Shown here one piece after another: positions 27,114 to 36,421 of a stretch of DNA of 64,000 nucleotides. This DNA is from a bacterium (lineage in GTDB: Bacteria; Armatimonadota; Abditibacteriia; Abditibacteriales; Abditibacteriaceae), in assembly GCA_004172935.1 (NCBI GenBank), contig SDZD01000019.1:35795-99794 (forward strand), read 5' to 3'. The position numbers were made by a program, and so were the translations under genes. The notes beneath the pieces are model-generated. The model did no database searches. It was not told the origin of the DNA and saw nothing but the letters and a program-made list of their open reading frames with translations. Position 1 is the first letter of the stretch. Every line of letters begins with the position of its first letter.

Positions 27114-27860
27114 TTAGTTGCCCCCAATTGCAATGTCGAGCCAAGGGGTGTTGGCATAATACCATTTCGACGTTCTCATCGACTTAGCGTGCCCATCGGC
27201 AAAGGCCAAAACACCAGTTTCAAGATGTCGGCTGTTAGGGGCAGCCCAGTCTTCGTTGGCGCTTTGAGCGTTACCATCCGTGGGGTCAACCAGAATCCAT
27301 GAGGTTGGCTTCTGGGTAGTAGTCACGTAAGGCGGAGTCGCGCTGGCCGTGAGGCCACCATCGGCCAGAATAACCGTAGTCGCGGGCGACTGCACCGATG
27401 CCAATGACGCACTGTTGTACATGAGATTGTACGAAGACAAGTAAGAATTATGGATGGGCTTGATGTAAGGAGCGGGCGGGTTAGGCATCGCCCACGCAGG
27501 AATAGCCGTCGAGTTGGTGTCGCTGGGGCACTGGAAAACCTGCGTGCTTTTTACGTAGGGTTGCAGCAATTGAGGCCACAAAATGGCTAATCCTGTGTTG
27601 CAAGCTCCTAGAGGCGCTCCCACGATGGTACAGGTCGTGCAGGGCGTGTAGCGCTCATCGTAATCCTGGGTGTATTGCATAATGCCCAACCCCAATTGCC
27701 TCACGTTGCTCAAGCAGGAAGTACGGCGGGCGTTCTCGCGCGCTCTGGCGAAAACGGGGAACAGAATAGCCGCCAAAATCGCGATGATAGCGATAACAAC
27801 GAGAAGTTCTATAAGCGTAAACGCTTTTCTTGGAAGTCGAATGGTAAATGGATTGGTCAT
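27114..27860 (-). CDS. DUF1559-type prepilin-like protein
   Basis: A 248-residue type II secretion/type IV pseudopilin-like protein. The class III signal is [20 protein letters not shown] with cleavage expected before Phe14, followed by the [13 protein letters not shown] segment typical of the large DUF1559 expansions of Planctomycetes and Armatimonadota. The C-terminal half carries paired cysteines (TPCTTCTIV near residue 73) and the family's closing [10 protein letters not shown] near 217. These proteins are surface or pilus-like; cargo and partners unknown. A second, diverged copy is at 34755. No pilin-assembly genes lie beside it. Confidence 0.92.
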   Translation of the reverse strand: MTNPFTIRLPRKAFTLIELLVVIAIIAILAAILFPVFARARENARRTSCLSNVRQLGLGIMQYTQDYDERYTPCTTCTIVGAPLGACNTGLAILWPQLLQPYVKSTQVFQCPSDTNSTAIPAWAMPNPPAPYIKPIHNSYLSSYNLMYNSASLASVQSPATTVILADGGLTASATPPYVTTTQKPTSWILVDPTDGNAQSANEDWAAPNSRHLETGVLAFADGHAKSMRTSKWYYANTPWLDIAIGGN

Positions 27861-28021
27861 TGTACGCCCCGGTTGTTACTAAAATGTAAGCGAGCAGAGT
27901 ATGTCTGAGACGAATCTAAATGTATATAGGCGAAATCTCCTATTGTTTCTCAGCATTTTCTTAATGCCAGCCCTCTCAGGTTCACTTATGCGCTCAGGTT
28001 GGCTCACGCGACACTAGAAGC

Positions 28022-28852
28022 GTGTCACTCCTTGCCTTCATCGGCGGCACCGGCTTCGACTTGCGCGGCGCCGATTCGCCGTTTTCCTCTCCCACCGATT
28101 CCGTCATCAACACGCGCTTTGGCCCGGCCTCGGTCACACGCGCCTTTCTCGATGCGCAAGAAATCGCCTTCCTGCACCGCCACGCGCGCCCCGATAACCC
28201 AACCGTCAAAGATGTCCCGCCGCACCGCGTCAACTACCGCGCCAACATCGCCGCGCTAAAAAGCCTCGGGGTAAGTGGCATTTTCGCCTCCACTGCCGTC
28301 GGTTCACTACGCCCCGAATGGCTGCCGGGAACTCTGGTGTGTCTTGATAACTTCATGGACTTCACCACCAACCGCGCACGCAGCTTTTTCGATAATCGCG
28401 CGGTTCACATCGACGCCACCCTCCCCTACTGCTCCGATTTGAGAGCAATGCTGCTTGCCGCGTCATCATCGGAAAACATCGCGCTACATGATGGCGGCGT
28501 ATACGCCGGAATGGATGGGCCTCGCTTCGAAACCGGGGCAGAAATTCGCGCCCTGCGCATTCTGGGGGCCGATGTCGTCGGAATGACAGGCAGCACCGAA
28601 GCCACACTCGCCCGCGAAGCCGAGATTTCCTATGCGGGTGTTTCCATCGTCACCAACCTCGCAGCGGGCATTTTGGAACAACCTCTCACTCAGGAAGAAG
28701 TTCTGGACGCCATGCACAAAGCTCTGCCCGACTTAGGGCGCCTGTTCCTGAAGGCGGCGCGCAGTTACAACGACGATGCCACTCGCACATCGCGCCGTAC
28801 AACGCGCGAATACGCGACTCCCAATTTCGAGCCAACCAACGAAATCATTTGA
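28022..28852 (+). CDS. MTA/MTI phosphorylase family (PNP superfamily)
   Basis: A 276-residue nucleoside phosphorylase of the MTAP/PNP family 2, acting on 5'-methylthioadenosine, 5'-methylthioinosine or a purine nucleoside in salvage. It starts with LLAFIGGTGFDL (phosphate-binding loop), has HRHARPDNPTVKDVPPHRVNYRANI near residue 52, FASTAVGSLRP near 87, MDGPRFETGAEIR near 163 and the base-pocket segment VVGMTGSTEATLAREAEI near 183. The length and the phrase MTGSTEA fit the MtnP/MTIP subgroup. The start is GTG 28022; no ATG is suitably placed. Exact substrate cannot be decided by eye. Confidence 0.88.
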   Translation: MSLLAFIGGTGFDLRGADSPFSSPTDSVINTRFGPASVTRAFLDAQEIAFLHRHARPDNPTVKDVPPHRVNYRANIAALKSLGVSGIFASTAVGSLRPEWLPGTLVCLDNFMDFTTNRARSFFDNRAVHIDATLPYCSDLRAMLLAASSSENIALHDGGVYAGMDGPRFETGAEIRALRILGADVVGMTGSTEATLAREAEISYAGVSIVTNLAAGILEQPLTQEEVLDAMHKALPDLGRLFLKAARSYNDDATRTSRRTTREYATPNFEPTNEII

Positions 28853-29087
28853 AAAATGCGGGATTTCAGGGAATAACCATAGCGCTGTTGAAAACCACTT
28901 CGACTCAATCACACACTGTAATAATCTTGTTTTGAATGTCAGAAGTGCATTCAAATGTCAAGGAATGGGGCGCATTTGTGTGCAAATTTTCAGCTTGGGC
29001 AATGAACTCGCGTTTACGGCACGGCGTCTGCGTGGTTAATCATCGACTTGCCGCCAGCACAAGGAAGGCGCACAAGCCAGGACACTT

Positions 29088-31229
29088 ATGAAAACACAAG
29101 TCACATCACGTTTAATTGCCGGAGCGCTTCTGGCCAGCGTTACGGTTCCATCGTTCGCTAACGAAGCTCTCACAGCTTTCCCCCCAGCCCGCACAGTTTC
29201 CGTACAACTCAACGGCCAGCCACTCGCGCTGTCCGCGACACCTTTACAACTAAATGGACGCACCCTGTTGCCACTGCGCGATGTCTTCGAATCGCTGGGC
29301 GCTCAGGTCAATTGGAACCCCACCGCGCAGAGCATTGCCGCGCAGTCGGGCACCACACAAATCCAACTGGGTATCAATAACCCCGTCGCGTTCGTGAACG
29401 GACGCAACGTGAACTTGGATCAGCCCGCCATCCTTGTTGGCGGACGCGCCTTCGTTCCGCTACGCTTCGTAGCCGAAGCAACAGGCGCTCAGGTGGACTA
29501 CAACAGCCAACTGCAACTCGTATCCATCCAGAAGGCTAACCCGTTCAGCACCGGAGGCACGCAGGTCGCCGACTATCGCAACGACACCTACAATCCGCCT
29601 GCCGACGAGCCTGCCTATATTCCCCCTACTCAAAATGGCTACGTTGCCCCAACAAACGACTTCCGGGGAAATGGCGGCGGTAACTTCCGCGCCATCTCGA
29701 TTCCAGCTGATTCGGTCGTTCCCGTCCAAATCGATACTGCGCTTTCGTCCAAAGACTCGCGCGTAGGCCAGCGTTTCACCGCCACAGTCGTTTCGAAACA
29801 GTTGGGCGACTCAGAGTTCCCCGCTGGAACCAAGCTCGAAGGTATCGTCACCGAAGCCCGCCAAGCTGAGGGAAAGAATCCCGGTGTTCTCGATCTCACC
29901 TTCCAGACCGCGATTTTGCCCGATGGAAACCGCGTCCCCTTGCGTGGCGATCTGACATCGCTCGACCAACAGGACGTATCCCAGAACGGTGGCCGTCTGG
30001 TTGCCAAAGGCGCCCGTAAGAACGACACCTTGAAAATCGTTGGCATCGGCGCTGGCGCTGGCTTCGTTCTAGGCCGCGTTCTCAGCACCAACTCGACGGT
30101 TTCGACCATTCTGGGCGCTGCCGGAGGCTACCTGTTCTCCCGCTCACGCAACCAGAAAGTGCAGGAAGCCCGTCTATCGCAGAACACCACACTCGGCGTC
30201 CGTCTGCGCGACTCGCTCCGTTTCCGCGATACCAGCGACTATTCCAACCTGCGTCAGACCTATCTGGCCAACAACAACGGCGCGTTCGACCCGAATTACT
30301 ACGGCTACGATTCGCGCGTCAGCGGTTCGGCCCGCGATAACTACGACGGCTACGAGGTTTCCGACCGCTTGCCCGCTCCAGCCCCAGTTGGCGATGATCT
30401 CAACGATTTCAACGACAATCCCAACAACGGCAATTGGAACAATGGTGGCCCCAATAACGGCAACTGGAACAACGCCAATCCCGACGACAATTGGAACAAC
30501 GCTGGCCCAAACAACGGCACGTGGAATGGGAACACCAACAACGACAACTGGAACAATGGTGGCCCCAACAACGGCAATTGGAACGACAATCGTCCCAACA
30601 ACGGCGATAATTGGAACAATGGTGGCGGCATTGGCCAACGCATCTCTGTTCCCGAAGGCGCAGTAGTTCCGATTCGCATCGACCAACAGATTTCGAGTGC
30701 CACAGCGCACGTTGGCGATCAGGTTTCCGCTACCATCGACTCGCAGCGTATAGGTGACTCCGAGTTCCCCGCCGGAACTCGCATCCTCGGCACTGTCGTT
30801 GAAGCCCGTGCCAAACAGGGCAACGATCCCGGCGTCTTGGACTTCGATTTCCGCACCGCACAACTGCCTTCGGGCCAACGTGTTCCGCTCCGCGCCGAAC
30901 TGATTTCGCTCGATGACAAGGGCGTCCAAACTCAGGGAGGCCGCTTGGTAGCAGCAAAAGGCAGCTCCAGCAGCGACCGCGCCAAGATCATTGGAGTCGG
31001 TGCAGTTGCAGGTTTCGCCATTGGTCGCTTGTTCAAGAAGGACGGCATCTTGCCTTCGGTATTAGGTGCTCTCGGTGGTTACATCTACTCGGACAAGAAC
31101 AACAAGAACCAGGCTCGCGAAGCTGTGTTACCCCAAAACTCCCGCTTTGGCCTGCGCCTCTCCAACGGCGTCAGCTACAACGACAACACCTACTACGCAG
31201 CCCGCGCCCAGTATCTGCGCCGCAACTAA
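29088..31229 (+). CDS. Copper-amine-oxidase-N domain protein with two copies of a surface domain
   Basis: A 713-residue exported protein. Signal peptide (RLIAGALLASVTVPSFA, about 25 residues). Residues about 38-150 are a Cu_amine_oxidN1-type stalk domain with two repeats (GRTLLPLRDVFESLGAQVNW and GRAFVPLRFVAEATGAQVDY). Two copies of the same roughly 180-residue domain follow, near 200-390 and 520-705; each begins with a xxISxPxxxVVPxxID strand, contains GDSEFPAGT and GVLD-DF/LTF, and carries a Gly-rich hydrophobic hairpin (IVGIGAGAGFVLGRV; IIGVGAVAGFAIGRL) that may insert in a membrane. Between them (nt 30412-30630) is an Asn/Trp/Gly/Pro repeat linker built on NNGNWNNGGPNN. Cell-envelope role inferred; function unknown. 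Confidence 0.85.
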   Translation: MKTQVTSRLIAGALLASVTVPSFANEALTAFPPARTVSVQLNGQPLALSATPLQLNGRTLLPLRDVFESLGAQVNWNPTAQSIAAQSGTTQIQLGINNPVAFVNGRNVNLDQPAILVGGRAFVPLRFVAEATGAQVDYNSQLQLVSIQKANPFSTGGTQVADYRNDTYNPPADEPAYIPPTQNGYVAPTNDFRGNGGGNFRAISIPADSVVPVQIDTALSSKDSRVGQRFTATVVSKQLGDSEFPAGTKLEGIVTEARQAEGKNPGVLDLTFQTAILPDGNRVPLRGDLTSLDQQDVSQNGGRLVAKGARKNDTLKIVGIGAGAGFVLGRVLSTNSTVSTILGAAGGYLFSRSRNQKVQEARLSQNTTLGVRLRDSLRFRDTSDYSNLRQTYLANNNGAFDPNYYGYDSRVSGSARDNYDGYEVSDRLPAPAPVGDDLNDFNDNPNNGNWNNGGPNNGNWNNANPDDNWNNAGPNNGTWNGNTNNDNWNNGGPNNGNWNDNRPNNGDNWNNGGGIGQRISVPEGAVVPIRIDQQISSATAHVGDQVSATIDSQRIGDSEFPAGTRILGTVVEARAKQGNDPGVLDFDFRTAQLPSGQRVPLRAELISLDDKGVQTQGGRLVAAKGSSSSDRAKIIGVGAVAGFAIGRLFKKDGILPSVLGALGGYIYSDKNNKNQAREAVLPQNSRFGLRLSNGVSYNDNTYYAARAQYLRRN

Positions 31230-31244
31230 TTCACAACACCAAAT

Positions 31245-31282
31245 AAAAAGAGCCGCTCACCAATTGGTGAGCGGCTCTTTTT
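31245..31282. terminator. Bidirectional intrinsic terminator
   Basis: A 38-base perfect palindrome with arms AAAAAGAGCCGCTCACCAA and its complement, A/T tracts on both outer ends. It lies between the convergent two-domain surface protein gene and the GH92 gene. Confidence 0.92.
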
Positions 31283-31291
31283 GCATTCACT

Positions 31292-33562
31292 CTACTTGCT
31301 CATCGAATGCGGCAACAGCTCTGGTGTGCGGCTGTAATCGCGTTCGCGGGCTTTGGCCCCCATGTCAAAGCGCAGCGTTCCACCTTTGGCAAGATCGGCA
31401 TAATCAATCCAAATCGGCTCGTGCGTTTTGCCATTCAGCGAGACCTTCTGCACGTAGACGTTCTTATCCGAGTTGGTCGGGGCCTGTATCGTCAAATTTG
31501 GGCGTCCCGGCACTCGCAAGCGCACCGATTTGAACAGCGGCGAACCGAGAACATACTCGGTGCGGCCTGGACAGAGCGAATACATGCCCAGCGCGTTCAA
31601 CACATACCACGAACCCATTTCGCCGTTATCTTCGTCGCCCGCGAAACCATCGGGGCTATAAAGTTCGTTCATCACGCGGCGCACCCAGTACTGGGTTTTC
31701 TGCGGTTGCCCTGCGGCGGCGAACAAATAGAGAACGTGATGCACGGGTTGGTTGCCATGACCGTACTGCCCGAAATGAGTCACGGCCATCTCGGTCATTT
31801 CGTGAATCTCATTGCCATAGCCCCCCACGTCATAGCGCGGAGGCTCTACCATCATCTGGTCGAGTTTGGCGATGAAGCGCTCTTTGCCACCCATCAAAGC
31901 GATGAGTCCGGCGGGGTCTTGCTGTACTGCCCACGTCGATTGCCACGGACCGCCTTCGACATAGGGACCGCCCCACTCGTATTGGTTGAATGGCGCGCGC
32001 CACTCGCCTTGCGCGTTTTTGGCGCGCATAAAGCCAACCTTTGGGTCGTAGATATTGCGATAGTTCATCGCGCGCTGGCGATATTTCGTGACATCATCCT
32101 TCAGCCCCAATGACTCGGCGACTTGTGAAACACAAAAGTCATCGTAGGCGAAGTCGAGCGTTTCGCTCACCGAACCCGGCATGTACCCATATTTCAGATA
32201 ATCGGCGATGTTATTGCGCCCTGCGCCGCGCTGCGGCGACGGCTGGTTAGCGTGCTTCGTCATAGCGGCATACGCCTCTTTGACATCGAAGCCGCCGATT
32301 TTTTTAACCACCGCATCAGCGATAACGGCATCGCCATGAGTGCCCGGCATACTAACGCGATAGCCGGGGCTGGGCCACTGAGCCATCCAGCCACCCTCGC
32401 GGTAGCCTTGCAAGAAGCCAGTGATCATCTCACCGTAACGCTCAGGTTGGATAAGAGCGAACAACGGATAAACGCTACGATAGGTGTCCCAGAAGCCGTT
32501 GTCGGTGTAGCTCACTCCATCGTGCACTTTGCCGTCATAGGGGCTGTAATGCACCACTTTGCCCTGCGCATCGGTTTCATGGAACATGCGAGGAAACAAG
32601 TGCGCGCGATACAGCGAGCTATAAAAGGTGCGTCGCTGTTCGGTAGTGCCGCCATCGACCTCGATACGCCCCAGATTCTCGTTCCAAACTTGCTGCCCCT
32701 GAGTTCGAATCGCGTCGAAGCTGCGCGTGCCGACTTCGCTTTGCAGGTTTTGCAACGCCTGTTCGGTACTGATGAACGACGTTCCGATTTGCATCACTAC
32801 AGGTTCATTCGACTCGAACTCGATAGCCGCACCACTGCGGTTACCCTCCACCTGTGTAGCCGACTCATTAACTTTGTCTTCGTTCGCCAGTAGTACCCGT
32901 TTCCAGGGTCGGTCGAAACGCGCCGTGAAGTAACAGGCGAAGTTTTCGGGACTGCCATCGGGCTTCGTGCGCGTGAAGCCAGAGATAATGCCTTTTTGCT
33001 GGTCGAATTGAACGCGGGAGTCGCCCTCCATCTGCACGATAAAGCGACCCAATTCATTTTTCGGGAAAGTCACTCGGAACACCGAGCAGCGCTCAGTGGG
33101 TGTCATTTCGAGTGTCGTGCTGTAACGACGCAGTGGCACCTTCAGGTAGTTCGGCGCAATCACACTTTCATCGGGGCGATAGGTCGAGGCACGCGCCCCC
33201 GGCTTCATATACAACTTGCCGGTCTGCGCCATCACCGAAAAATAGCCATAGTCGCCCATCCACGGGCTAGGCTGGTGGGTGGCACGCACACCCTGAATCG
33301 CACGGGCATTAGGGTCGAAAAACCAACCCCAACCACCTTCGCCAGTGGTGAGCGTCCAATCGGTCATGCCAAAAGGTCGCGCGACGAGAGGCAACGTGTT
33401 CCCCCTCGAAAATCCCCCACTCGAATTTGTGCCCTGCAATGGATTGGCATAACCCATCCAGTTCGTAGACGCGGACTGAGCCTGTGCCGCTGCGCCACAA
33501 GACGCGAATGTTACCGCTACCAAAAGAGCCTTCTGTCGGCTCGAAAATCGAGAATCAGTCAA
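31292..33562 (-). CDS. GH92 alpha-mannosidase, secreted
   Basis: Exo-acting alpha-mannosidase of family GH92 (most characterised members cleave alpha-1,2 linkages, calcium dependent). The 756-residue protein has a signal peptide (ALLVAVTFASCGAAAQAQS) and the GH92 blocks GEGGWGWFFDPNARAIQGVRATHQPSPWMGDYG split across 70-105, YTDNGFWDTYRSVYPLF near 357, GHGNQPVHHVLYLFAAAGQ near 605 and the catalytic-base region GFAGDEDNGEMGSWYVLNALGMY near 640. The open frame extends to 33760 without similarity; the most sensible start is TTG 33562, with AAAGG eight bases upstream, because it places the signal peptide at the N-terminus. Ends in a shared terminator. Confidence 0.92.
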   Translation of the reverse strand: MTDSRFSSRQKALLVAVTFASCGAAAQAQSASTNWMGYANPLQGTNSSGGFSRGNTLPLVARPFGMTDWTLTTGEGGWGWFFDPNARAIQGVRATHQPSPWMGDYGYFSVMAQTGKLYMKPGARASTYRPDESVIAPNYLKVPLRRYSTTLEMTPTERCSVFRVTFPKNELGRFIVQMEGDSRVQFDQQKGIISGFTRTKPDGSPENFACYFTARFDRPWKRVLLANEDKVNESATQVEGNRSGAAIEFESNEPVVMQIGTSFISTEQALQNLQSEVGTRSFDAIRTQGQQVWNENLGRIEVDGGTTEQRRTFYSSLYRAHLFPRMFHETDAQGKVVHYSPYDGKVHDGVSYTDNGFWDTYRSVYPLFALIQPERYGEMITGFLQGYREGGWMAQWPSPGYRVSMPGTHGDAVIADAVVKKIGGFDVKEAYAAMTKHANQPSPQRGAGRNNIADYLKYGYMPGSVSETLDFAYDDFCVSQVAESLGLKDDVTKYRQRAMNYRNIYDPKVGFMRAKNAQGEWRAPFNQYEWGGPYVEGGPWQSTWAVQQDPAGLIALMGGKERFIAKLDQMMVEPPRYDVGGYGNEIHEMTEMAVTHFGQYGHGNQPVHHVLYLFAAAGQPQKTQYWVRRVMNELYSPDGFAGDEDNGEMGSWYVLNALGMYSLCPGRTEYVLGSPLFKSVRLRVPGRPNLTIQAPTNSDKNVYVQKVSLNGKTHEPIWIDYADLAKGGTLRFDMGAKARERDYSRTPELLPHSMSK

Positions 33563-33636
33563 TGGTATGCCTTTGAAAACATCCTTTAGAGAGGCAATAT
33601 CCCAAAATGTGGCACCACACAAGGCGCAAATAAAAG

Positions 33637-33661
33637 CCCCGCATTCAGGAAGAATGCGGGG
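33637..33661 (-). terminator. Intrinsic terminator after the S1/P1 nuclease gene
   Basis: Ten-base stem CCCCGCATTC / GAATGCGGGG with loop AGGAA, followed on the minus strand by CTTTTATTT. Located 20 bases past the nuclease stop codon. Confidence 0.8.
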
Positions 33662-33681
33662 GCAGTGCTTAAAGTAACGAA

Positions 33682-34563
33682 TTAAGTCCAGATCGAATTG
33701 AGCAAACGGGCCAAACGGTATCCGGCCAATGTCGCCTGCTTTTCCGCGATGGGACGGCAATGTTCCATGTAAGCAGCATCGGGCGTGGCGGTTTGAGGGT
33801 AAACGTCGCTCTTCAAATAAACAGTGCCCTCTTCAATCCATTTTTCGGGGTCGAGCACAGCAGCTTGTGGGAAGCTGGCTTCTGGATACTTGGTGGTGAG
33901 AGTCGTCGCGAGCGCACGCAAGCGCTCTTCGCTCTTTAGGCGGTCTTCATCATCGCGTTTGAAAGTTCCCAAAGCTCCATCCCACAACGCATGTAGATTG
34001 CGGGCCGAATCGACGTTCTCTAAACGGAATTGGTTGCCTCCCGAATCTCCCTTGAGATTGTCCTTCGTGAAGCGGCTCCCACAGTGAAGCGGGTTATGAG
34101 CGTCCTCCACCGTATGCAGCACGAATCTCAAAGCGCGCGCCTTTTCCTCTGTCGAAGACTTCTCGCTTTGGAGAGCGCGGAGGTTTTGTTCGACTGCCCA
34201 CGCCACGTTATCTGAATGGCGAGGGCCAATCGGCGTGCCATCCGGCGAATGTCCGAGGTTGTCGTAGTGCCAACGGTCGTAAAGACGCACCCCATCGGCG
34301 CGAATATCATCCATCCACACGCCCGCTGTCATCAAATCGGGACTGCGCGGGTCGGTGACCAGAGGGAGCAATTTTGCGATTTCCTGTTTGGCATGGTCGT
34401 TTAACCGTGCCTCAGCAATAGCGCCAATCGTCATATGTCCGACAGCATTCCAGGCATGAGCAACTTGCACGGTTGCAACTGTGAACGCGACTAATAGACC
34501 CGGCGCCACAAGGCGGACCACGGCAGAAAGAAGCGGGCGAAAACGCGAAGGTGAAAGCTTCAT
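33682..34563 (-). CDS. S1/P1-type nuclease, secreted
   Basis: Exported single-strand-specific nuclease of the S1/P1 family with a trinuclear zinc site. After the signal peptide the mature protein starts with Trp38 (HAWNAVGHMTIGAIAEARL), which in this family binds zinc through its main-chain N-terminus. Other ligands appear in WMDDIRADG near residue 83, RWHYDNLG near 97, FVLHTVEDAHNPLHCGSRF near 148 and GGNQFRLENVDSARNLHALWDGAL near 173. Length 293 is typical. Likely scavenges phosphate or nucleosides from nucleic acids outside the cell. Own terminator; not coupled to GH92. Confidence 0.93.
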   Translation of the reverse strand: MKLSPSRFRPLLSAVVRLVAPGLLVAFTVATVQVAHAWNAVGHMTIGAIAEARLNDHAKQEIAKLLPLVTDPRSPDLMTAGVWMDDIRADGVRLYDRWHYDNLGHSPDGTPIGPRHSDNVAWAVEQNLRALQSEKSSTEEKARALRFVLHTVEDAHNPLHCGSRFTKDNLKGDSGGNQFRLENVDSARNLHALWDGALGTFKRDDEDRLKSEERLRALATTLTTKYPEASFPQAAVLDPEKWIEEGTVYLKSDVYPQTATPDAAYMEHCRPIAEKQATLAGYRLARLLNSIWT

Positions 34564-34680
34564 GAGGTTTTGTGCCCCGAAGTGTTCGCGCCATTCTCCA
34601 CCAGTAGGCTAAGGAAGCATTAAAATAAAATACCAATTTCGGTTATTTTTAGCCTTAACCTGAAGTTATTCTTGATTTAA

Positions 34681-34708
34681 TTTACAAGCAAGTCATATCT
34701 CCTATAGT
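34681..34708 (+). promoter_or_regulatory. Candidate sigma-70 promoter of the second prepilin gene
   Basis: TTTACA (34681-34686) and TATAGT (34703-34708) separated by 16 bases, about 45 bases upstream of the prepilin start. Prediction by eye only. Confidence 0.45.
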
Positions 34709-34754
34709 GAAGAGCAGGTAAAAATTTGTCCCGGTATCACACCGGAAATTTTCC

Positions 34755-35639
34755 ATGCATATTTCAATTCATCGCCTTCGTAATAAGGCCAACGCATTCA
34801 CATTAATAGAACTTTTGGTAGTGATTGCCATCATCGCCATTCTGGCTTCTATCTTGTTCCCAGTGTTTGCCCGTGCCCGTGAGAATGCCCGCCGCGCTTC
34901 CTGCCAGTCGAACCTCAAACAAATCGGTCTCGGCCTTATGCAATATGCTCAGGACTACGATGGCTGGACTCCCGGTTCGGTCGTTCTTACAGCAGGTTGC
35001 GAACGGTCGTGGCCTTCCACTATTTTCCCCTACGTAAAAAGCCAACAGCTTTTCGTTTGCCCCAGTGCAGGCGAAGTAGGCGTCTTGACCTCAAGAGACG
35101 TAATGAATCCTCCCAAAAACTATATGGACCAATCAATAGACGGCTCTAACCCCGCTGTCATGGCCGATGGGAGCGCTTGCCAACTGGTGAACACCCTCTC
35201 TTACGGCATGAACATCATCCGTAGTGGCGTCAGCGATTCCAGCGGCTCGAACGGTTGGGTCACACCCGGCTTCCTGGGCACCACAGCCGTTCCCGGCCCG
35301 AATGGCCCCAAGTCAGGATTTCTCAACACGTTCTCCACAGCTTCGATTGGTGTTTTTGAACCCTCTGTCGAAGACAGCGCAGGTACCATCCGCGTATTCG
35401 ATAGCTGGTCAACGACTAACGGCAACTCACTGCGCGCTATCACTTCCGAGGCCAGAACCGACCGTTTTAACGGCTCAACGGGCAACACGGGCGCCACAGC
35501 ATCCAAAACAGCCGCCCGCCACTTCACAGGATTCAATGCCCTCTTCGGCGATGGGCACGTAAAATTCCGCAAGTGGGGCAGCACACAGGCCAGCGAATGG
35601 AGCATCCAATCGGATAACCCCGACGGCACCCCCAACTGA
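34755..35639 (+). CDS. DUF1559-type prepilin-like protein
   Basis: A 294-residue paralogue of the protein at 27114-27860. The prepilin signal [19 protein letters not shown] has cleavage expected before Phe15, followed by [16 protein letters not shown] and QDYDGW. The C-terminal block [19 protein letters not shown] near residue 255 is the usual DUF1559 ending. The middle region differs strongly from the other copy, as expected for this family. Preceded by a plausible promoter and followed by a strong terminator, so it is monocistronic. Function in the envelope unknown. Confidence 0.92.
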   Translation: MHISIHRLRNKANAFTLIELLVVIAIIAILASILFPVFARARENARRASCQSNLKQIGLGLMQYAQDYDGWTPGSVVLTAGCERSWPSTIFPYVKSQQLFVCPSAGEVGVLTSRDVMNPPKNYMDQSIDGSNPAVMADGSACQLVNTLSYGMNIIRSGVSDSSGSNGWVTPGFLGTTAVPGPNGPKSGFLNTFSTASIGVFEPSVEDSAGTIRVFDSWSTTNGNSLRAITSEARTDRFNGSTGNTGATASKTAARHFTGFNALFGDGHVKFRKWGSTQASEWSIQSDNPDGTPN

Positions 35640-35649
35640 GCCTCTTCAA

Positions 35650-35684
35650 CCCCCTCGGCGGATTCCGTCGAGGGGGTTTTGTTT
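35650..35684 (+). terminator. Intrinsic terminator after the second prepilin gene
   Basis: Eleven-base stem CCCCCTCGGCG / CGTCGAGGGGG (one G-U pair) with a GATTC loop, followed by TTTTGTTT. Confidence 0.9.
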
Positions 35685-35833
35685 AAAATTTAGACTTTTC
35701 TGGGCCAAAGGGCACGAACATCGACCATCAATAAACGGTTTTTGCCAAAAATAATCGCCGACTCCAAATTGAAAAGATTTGGCTATAAAAACTCAATCCA
35801 CCCAAAACTTCGTTGTGATGCAGGAGATTTACA

Positions 35834-36355
35834 ATGATTGATAACAGCGCCTCCCAGCGCTCATTCCTTCGTTTTTCTTACTTCATCTTGGAACCGTCAT
35901 TTAATCCTTCGTTTTTATCGGGAGAAGCCACTACCTATGGCGCGTGGCTCGACGACCTCCGCCCCCGCACCTGTTTGCTCGTTTACTGGCTGTCCAGCCT
36001 CGGCGCGCTTCCCGCACCACCACGTCAGGTTCAAGAACGTGCCCAGAAATTCGCATGGAAACGCAGCCTGTTATCGCGCCTGATTGAAAACCCCGAAGCC
36101 CTCGCCAAAACCGACGACATGCTCGCCTCGGACGATTTCGATATTTTCGTCGCCCATTTGCTATGGATGCGCTTCGTCGAATACGTCCCCAACCGCTTCG
36201 TTTCGCAGCAAAGCCGCGCTCAAGTTTTGAGCTGGGTACGTTCCCAATTGCGCCGTTCCGAGCTTTCCGACGAGGAAACGGTACGCGAACTTCAATGGCA
36301 AGCTGAGCGCATTCATTCACGTTGGATAAGTGAAGACGGCGAATTACCGTTTTGA
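35834..36355 (+). CDS. Hypothetical protein upstream of the ATP-grasp operon
   Basis: Not recognised. A 173-residue predicted helical, soluble protein with many aromatic residues near the N-terminus (RFSYFILEPSFNPSFL) and a charged helical C-terminal part (SELSDEETVRELQWQAERIHSRW). The start ATG 35834 follows AGGAGATTTACA, a good ribosome binding site. It ends 66 bases before the ATP-grasp start on the same strand with no terminator visible between, so it may be part of that operon. No function is proposed. Confidence 0.65.
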   Translation: MIDNSASQRSFLRFSYFILEPSFNPSFLSGEATTYGAWLDDLRPRTCLLVYWLSSLGALPAPPRQVQERAQKFAWKRSLLSRLIENPEALAKTDDMLASDDFDIFVAHLLWMRFVEYVPNRFVSQQSRAQVLSWVRSQLRRSELSDEETVRELQWQAERIHSRWISEDGELPF

Positions 36356-36421
36356 GCTTTGGCACGGTATGTGAAACAAAACCGAAACCGTCCGAGCCTA
36401 TACTCGCCACTCACTCAACCG

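Noticed and set aside
31307..32113. 268-codon plus-strand ORF opposite GH92
   Set aside because: Antisense shadow of a well-supported glycosidase; composition typical of complementary GC-rich codons.
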